Source: Planococcus halocryophilus (GTDB lineage: Bacteria > Bacillota > Bacilli > Bacillales_A > Planococcaceae). From it: a DNA stretch of 64,000 nt. The translations under genes were made by a program, and so were the position numbers. The notes below the pieces were generated by a model that saw nothing but the letters and a program-made list of their open reading frames with translations, did no database searches and was not told the origin of the DNA. Below are positions 60,189 through 64,000 of the stretch, one piece after another. The first letter of the stretch is position 1. Each line of letters opens with the position of its first letter. The stretch lies in assembly GCF_001687585.2 (NCBI RefSeq), contig NZ_CP016537.2, positions 716,001 to 780,000 on the forward strand, written 5' to 3'.

Positions 60189-61661
60189 TTAAGTCCCACA
60201 GAAAGTTTGATACGGACCACTCATCGGCTCTGGAGGTTCCGTGTAAGCATCTTGTTCAGCTGAATGTGCAAAGGGATTAGCTAACACTGCAAGAAGCTTG
60301 TGCAATGCACTATAATCCCCTTTGAACTCAGCAGCTTCTAATGCTTCTTCTACTCGGTGGTTGCGAGGTATGACTGCTGGGTTGCTGTCTCGCATTAATT
60401 GCTGACTTTGTTCTACTGTTTCTTCTTGTCGTTCGAGACGTGCTTGCCAAGAGCTATGCCAAGCTTTGAACTCGTTTGAGCTAAACAATTCGTTGCCTAC
60501 TAGCTTGTTAAACGTTAATGCACGGAACGTGTTGGTATAGTCAGTACTGTACTTATGCATCAGATTTAGCAATTCTTCTACGAACGCTGAATCTTTTTCT
60601 TCTGTATTAAAAAGACCTAGTTTGCTGCGCATACCAGCAAGCCAGTTGCTCTCAAACAGCGCAATGTATTTACTGAGCTCAGTTTGCGCGATACTAACGG
60701 CCTCTTCGGGTGTATCGTGCAGAAGCGGCAAGAGACTTTCGCCGAAACGGGCCAAATTCCAACCAGCAATCATCGGTTGATTGCCGTATGCGTAACGACC
60801 TTGCGTATCTATCGAACTGAAAACGGTCTTCGGATCAAAACTGTCCATAAATGCGCAAGGGCCATAGTCAATTGTTTCTCCGCTAACTGCCATATTGTCG
60901 GTATTCATCACGCCGTGGATAAAACCAACCAATTGCCATTTAGCAATCAACGCAGCCTGACGCTTAATGACTTCTTGGAACAATGCCAAATAGCGATGTT
61001 CAAGGTCTTGAATATGTGGGAAATGCCGTTCTATTGTGTAATCCGCAAGTGCTTTTAAATCTTCTTTTTTACCAAAACGCGCGGCATATTGAAAAGTACC
61101 GACGCGTATATGGCTGTCGGCAATACGTGTCATAATAGCACCGGGAAGTGGAGTTTCACGACGAACCATTTCACCGGTTTCAACAACAGCTAAACTGCGT
61201 GTCGTTGGAATACCAAGCCCGTGCATCGCTTCGCTGATTAAGTATTCGCGTAGCATCGGTCTTAGCGCCGCACGACCGTCGCCACCTCTTGAATAGGCTG
61301 TTCTACCAGAACCCTTTAACTGAATATCGACATGCTTGCCAGCAGGTGTTAGTTGCTCGCCAATCAATAAAGCGCGACCATCACCAAGCATCGTGAAATT
61401 ACCAAATTGATGTCCGGCATAAGCTTGAGCAAGTGGTGTTCTGCCTTCTGGCATGGCATTTCCTGCAAGAATTGCGATGCCTTCTTCGCTCGTTAATTGA
61501 TCCGGATCTAAACCAAGTTCAGTTGCCAGTGGTTTATTGAAAATAACCAGTTTAGGTTCTGATACAGGGTTAACTGAAAACGTGCTATAAAAAAATTCAG
61601 GTAGGCGGGAATAGCTTTCGTCAAGCTGCCAACCCATATGTGTTTGTTCTTTTTTATTCAT
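60189..61661 (-). CDS. selO: SelO/YdiU protein adenylyltransferase
   Basis: A 490-residue SelO pseudokinase that transfers AMP to Ser, Thr or Tyr of target proteins. Seen are [50 protein letters not shown], and the active-site region [20 protein letters not shown]. The protein ends in FCGT, with Cys at the third-last position where selenocysteine stands in animal SelO, likely a redox switch. ATG 61661 has AAAGGAG about 8 nt upstream; an open frame extends to 61718 but lacks family sequence. Redox-stress metabolism is the expected role. Confidence 0.93.
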   Translation of the reverse strand: MNKKEQTHMGWQLDESYSRLPEFFYSTFSVNPVSEPKLVIFNKPLATELGLDPDQLTSEEGIAILAGNAMPEGRTPLAQAYAGHQFGNFTMLGDGRALLIGEQLTPAGKHVDIQLKGSGRTAYSRGGDGRAALRPMLREYLISEAMHGLGIPTTRSLAVVETGEMVRRETPLPGAIMTRIADSHIRVGTFQYAARFGKKEDLKALADYTIERHFPHIQDLEHRYLALFQEVIKRQAALIAKWQLVGFIHGVMNTDNMAVSGETIDYGPCAFMDSFDPKTVFSSIDTQGRYAYGNQPMIAGWNLARFGESLLPLLHDTPEEAVSIAQTELSKYIALFESNWLAGMRSKLGLFNTEEKDSAFVEELLNLMHKYSTDYTNTFRALTFNKLVGNELFSSNEFKAWHSSWQARLERQEETVEQSQQLMRDSNPAVIPRNHRVEEALEAAEFKGDYSALHKLLAVLANPFAHSAEQDAYTEPPEPMSGPYQTFCGT

Positions 61662-61801
61662 GAGAAATTCTCCTTTTTTAGTAGGATGTCTATTCATTAT
61701 ACCCTCTTCGTTGAGCAAACATGTCTCAGCTGTTTGAGTGAATTGCGTGTGCTATAATTGAATGAAATGCAATTTGAATATTCAAACAAAAAGGAGGAGA
61801 A

Positions 61802-62416
61802 GTGGTGAGTAACAAAAAAGTTCTTTTTGTATTGTTAGATGAGTATGCAGACTGGGAAGCGGCTTCATTGGCAGCTGCATTGAACCAAGAGCCAGAAGGT
61901 CAAGGGCAGCAATTTGACGTAAAGACGGTATCGTTAACGAAAGATCCCATTAAATCTATTGGTGGTTTCACAGTACTACCGGATTACGAAATAGCGGATG
62001 CTCCAGAAGATTTTGTAGGGTTGATCTTGATTGGCGGAAATTCTTGGAGAAAAGAAGAAAGCAAACAAGTTATGGAATTGGTGACCAAAGCCATTGAGAA
62101 AGAAGTTGTGTTAGGTGCAATTTGTGATGCGACTGTATTTTTAGGTAAACATGGTTTGTTCAATACGATTCCACACACCAGTAATTATTTAGACAGCTTG
62201 AAAAAAGTAGCAGGAGAAAGCTATAGCAACGAAAGTGGCTATTTAGAACAGCAGGCTGTGCGGAGCGGGAAAATAATCACTGCGAATGGCTCTGCGTTTT
62301 TAGAGTTTGGTAAAGAATTGCTTGAGGCATTAAATGCGGCACCCCAAGAAGAAATAGACGAATGGTACACTTTCTTTAAAACAGGCTATTACGAATTTAT
62401 GAAAACGAAACAATAA
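61802..62416 (+). CDS. DJ-1/PfpI family protein (YoaZ-like)
   Basis: A 204-residue protein with the DJ-1/PfpI fold. LFVLLDEYADWEAASLAAAL, SIGGFTVLPDYEI, LILIGGNSW and the nucleophile Cys in VLGAICDATVFLGKHG are clear. It resembles B. subtilis YoaZ; relatives are glyoxalases, chaperones or amidases. AAGGAGGAG precedes two adjacent GTG codons (61802 and 61805); spacing slightly favours the second. It diverges from selO. Confidence 0.88.
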   Translation: MVSNKKVLFVLLDEYADWEAASLAAALNQEPEGQGQQFDVKTVSLTKDPIKSIGGFTVLPDYEIADAPEDFVGLILIGGNSWRKEESKQVMELVTKAIEKEVVLGAICDATVFLGKHGLFNTIPHTSNYLDSLKKVAGESYSNESGYLEQQAVRSGKIITANGSAFLEFGKELLEALNAAPQEEIDEWYTFFKTGYYEFMKTKQ

Positions 62417-62426
62417 GAGACTCAGA

Positions 62427-62474
62427 AAAACCATTAACGAATGTAGACTTTCTCTGCAATCGTTAATGGTTTTT
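62427..62474 (+). terminator. Terminator of the DJ-1/PfpI gene
   Basis: AAAACCATTAACGA pairs with TCGTTAATGGTTTT; the loop is about 19 nt. Confidence 0.8.
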
Positions 62475-62575
62475 AATATTGAGACTTGCCCCCCTCGGCA
62501 AATCTTGAATTTCTCCAAAAGATAAGCATGGCCGTGCCTTCAGATGGGTAAAGAACTAAATAAGGAGGAATCGAT

Positions 62576-63697
62576 ATGACAATTACAACACAATATATAT
62601 TTGAACCATTTACTTTTACTTCAGGATTGACCGTTAAAAATCGTATTTTGATGGCACCGATGACGACCTCATCTTCGGATGCAAATGGAGACGTTACAGA
62701 TGAAGAATTGCTGTACTATAAGCGACGCGCTGAAAGCGGACTTGGAGCAGTTATTACAGCTTGTGCGCATGTTGAGCCGCTTGGTATCGGCTTTCCAGGA
62801 CCTTTTGGTGCGGACAGCGATGAACGAATGGATAGTTTAAGGCGATTGGCCACTACCATTCAAGATGGAGGGGCTAAAGCGATCCTTCAACTTTATCATG
62901 CTGGCCGCATGTCAAATGAAAAACTATTAAAAGGAGAACAGCCAGTTTCAGCAAGTGCTGTTCCAGCATTGCGACCTAATGCGGAAACACCGCGTGAAAT
63001 GAACCATGAGGAAATCGAAGAAATGATTAAAGCGTTTGGAGAAGCAACTAGACGTGCTATCCAGGCAGGCTTTGACGGAGTAGAGATTCACGGAGCTAAT
63101 ACGTATTTGATACAGCAATTTTTCTCTCCACACTCCAACACTCGCACGGATCAATGGGGGGGCGATGTCAATGGGCGAATGGCATTGCCACTCGCTGTAA
63201 TTGAGTCGATTCAAGAAGCGGTAGCAGAGCACGCTGATAAACCGTTTGTTGTAGGTTATCGTATTAGCCCAGAAGAGCGGGAAGAGCCAGGCATCACGAT
63301 GGACGATACATTGAAATTTTTGACTGCCATCGCGGACCAAGGCATCGATTATGTGCATGTTTCAGTAGGACGATTTTTCGGTGGATCTATCCGTGAAGAA
63401 GACACCCGGTCACGTGTAGAAGTGATTCAACAACATATTGGCAATCGCGTGCCAGTAATCGGAGTAGGTGGGTTGCAGACTTTAAGTGACGTGAAAGAAG
63501 CGTTAGAAGTCACGCCGTTAGTATCACTTGGCCACGCGTTAATCATGGACCCAGACTGGCTATCAAAAGTTCAAAAAAGTCGAGATCAAGAAATATACCA
63601 AGCTATTTATTTAAGCAAAAAAGAACAGTTAGATATTCCAGAAAACCTTTGGAATATGGTTACCAATGCACCAGGTTGGTTCCGAGTAGAAGAATAA
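62576..63697 (+). CDS. Old-yellow-enzyme family NADH:flavin oxidoreductase
   Basis: A 373-residue FMN enzyme. It has KNRILMAPMTTSSSDANGD, LQLYHAGRMS, VSASAVPALRPN, the substrate-binding pattern GVEIHGANTYLIQQFFSPH with His and Asn, and TRTDQWGGD. C-terminal FMN-phosphate contact is VIGVGGLQ with LGHALIMDPDW. It probably reduces enoates, nitro compounds or other electrophiles with NAD(P)H. AAGGAGG precedes the ATG by 8 nt. Bacilli have several such reductases, often stress-induced. Confidence 0.92.
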   Translation: MTITTQYIFEPFTFTSGLTVKNRILMAPMTTSSSDANGDVTDEELLYYKRRAESGLGAVITACAHVEPLGIGFPGPFGADSDERMDSLRRLATTIQDGGAKAILQLYHAGRMSNEKLLKGEQPVSASAVPALRPNAETPREMNHEEIEEMIKAFGEATRRAIQAGFDGVEIHGANTYLIQQFFSPHSNTRTDQWGGDVNGRMALPLAVIESIQEAVAEHADKPFVVGYRISPEEREEPGITMDDTLKFLTAIADQGIDYVHVSVGRFFGGSIREEDTRSRVEVIQQHIGNRVPVIGVGGLQTLSDVKEALEVTPLVSLGHALIMDPDWLSKVQKSRDQEIYQAIYLSKKEQLDIPENLWNMVTNAPGWFRVEE

Positions 63698-63702
63698 AAA
63701 CG

Positions 63703-63746
63703 AAAAAACAGCGGTTCTTGAGTTATTTCCAAGAATCGCTGTTTTG
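63703..63746. terminator. Bidirectional terminator before the last gene
   Basis: AAAACAGCGgTTCTTG pairs with CAAGAAtCGCTGTTTT, loop of 9 nt. Confidence 0.88.
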
Positions 63747-63753
63747 ATTTTAA

Positions 63754-64000
63754 TTAATTATCAACACTAAAGGGAAAAGAGGTGCCAGTTACTTGTTCGG
63801 ATACAGTCCAAAGTTTACGAGAAATTTCAGGGTTGCTCGCTTTGCTATGAGGAGTTCCTATTGAAGGGTAGCCTTTTCGTTGAAACTGACCAAGTGGTCC
63901 AATGTATTCGCCCCCTGTTAACCCCGGTTCGGTTGCTGCATAAATACTGGCCAATGCACCCATGTGAGGCGGTTGAAGAAATAAATTAGCGAGATTTTTA
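63754..64000 (-). CDS. Short-chain dehydrogenase, C-terminal part (continues beyond window)
   Basis: The frame is open from the window end to TAA at 63756-63754. It carries the C-terminus of a classical SDR of the retinol-dehydrogenase-like kind: ASIYAATEPGLTGGEYIGP, GYPSIGTPHSKASNPE and KLWTVSEQVTG. An internal ATG at 63963 is not the start, since coding sequence continues upstream (NLANLFLQPPHMGAL). The catalytic part lies outside the window. Confidence 0.85.
   Translation of the reverse strand, partial: KNLANLFLQPPHMGALASIYAATEPGLTGGEYIGPLGQFQRKGYPSIGTPHSKASNPEISRKLWTVSEQVTGTSFPFSVDN

Overview
The window looks like chromosomal DNA of a low-GC Gram-positive bacterium of the Bacillales, most likely a Planococcaceae member of the Planococcus/Planomicrobium type. 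This rests on several things. Ribosome-binding sites are strong AGGAGG. Alternative GTG and TTG starts are common. Gene sets are Bacillus-like: a FatR/Bm3R1 repressor with a self-sufficient CYP102 P450, the pspA-ydjGHI operon, OpuA, a GH13 alpha-glucosidase with CcpA (cre) sites, a guanine riboswitch and LtaS. There is no rRNA, tRNA, prophage or complete insertion sequence.

Layout. 1-344: a complex intergenic repeat that recurs inverted at 21126-21602. 405-3638: a FadR-type regulator facing a glycolate/D-lactate oxidase plus BASS transporter operon, with a textbook operator. 3833-7726: a TetR repressor and a P450-reductase fusion sharing one palindromic operator. 7867-9929: an SDR, a NadX-like dehydrogenase and a decayed gene. 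9961-13660: a CdaR regulator facing glycerate kinase and a GntP permease. 13690-21641: an accessory-looking stretch with XRE regulator, two small ORFs lacking normal starts, a membrane-anchored Mrr-like nuclease, then a 1256-residue SF1 helicase with a long coiled-coil region and a coupled 250-residue winged-helix partner. It is broken up by two near-identical terminators and the complex repeat.

21911-31069: LtaS, DUF4256 protein, a haem-copper-oxidase-like small membrane protein, a lipoprotein, a GntR/ABC operon and an MFS drug exporter. 31070-36093: acyl-CoA dehydrogenase and the pspA-ydjGHI membrane-stress operon. 36361-40158: a CitA/CitB-type two-component system and its likely target, a 2-hydroxycarboxylate transporter with a perfect cre site. 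40280-42154: PadR/DUF2812 pair and a 32-residue membrane peptide under an operator-bearing promoter. 42776-45822: OpuA glycine betaine importer. 45956-48648: a TyrR-like regulator and YjiH-type membrane protein. 49109-51396: an AbiF-like HEPN protein with possible leader RNA, DUF1697, MUG glycosylase and TM2 protein. 51924-53537: alpha-glucosidase. 53600-54392: a 21-bp periodic array, an apparent minus-strand small RNA, and a guanine riboswitch that controls a surface nucleosidase-like lipoprotein. 55352-64000: BsuPI-type lipoprotein, aminotransferase, acyl-CoA synthetase, class I aldolase, SelO, DJ-1/PfpI protein, an OYE-family reductase and the 3' end of an SDR gene cut by the window edge.

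Much of the region serves carbon-source use: glycolate/lactate, glycerate/gluconate, malate/citrate, alpha-glucosides and fatty acids, each with its own local regulator. The parts most worth following up are the helicase/winged-helix pair with its neighbours, the unexplained small RNA beside the guanine riboswitch, the AbiF leader, and the repeat families. All functional assignments come from reading the sequence and family knowledge; no search was run.
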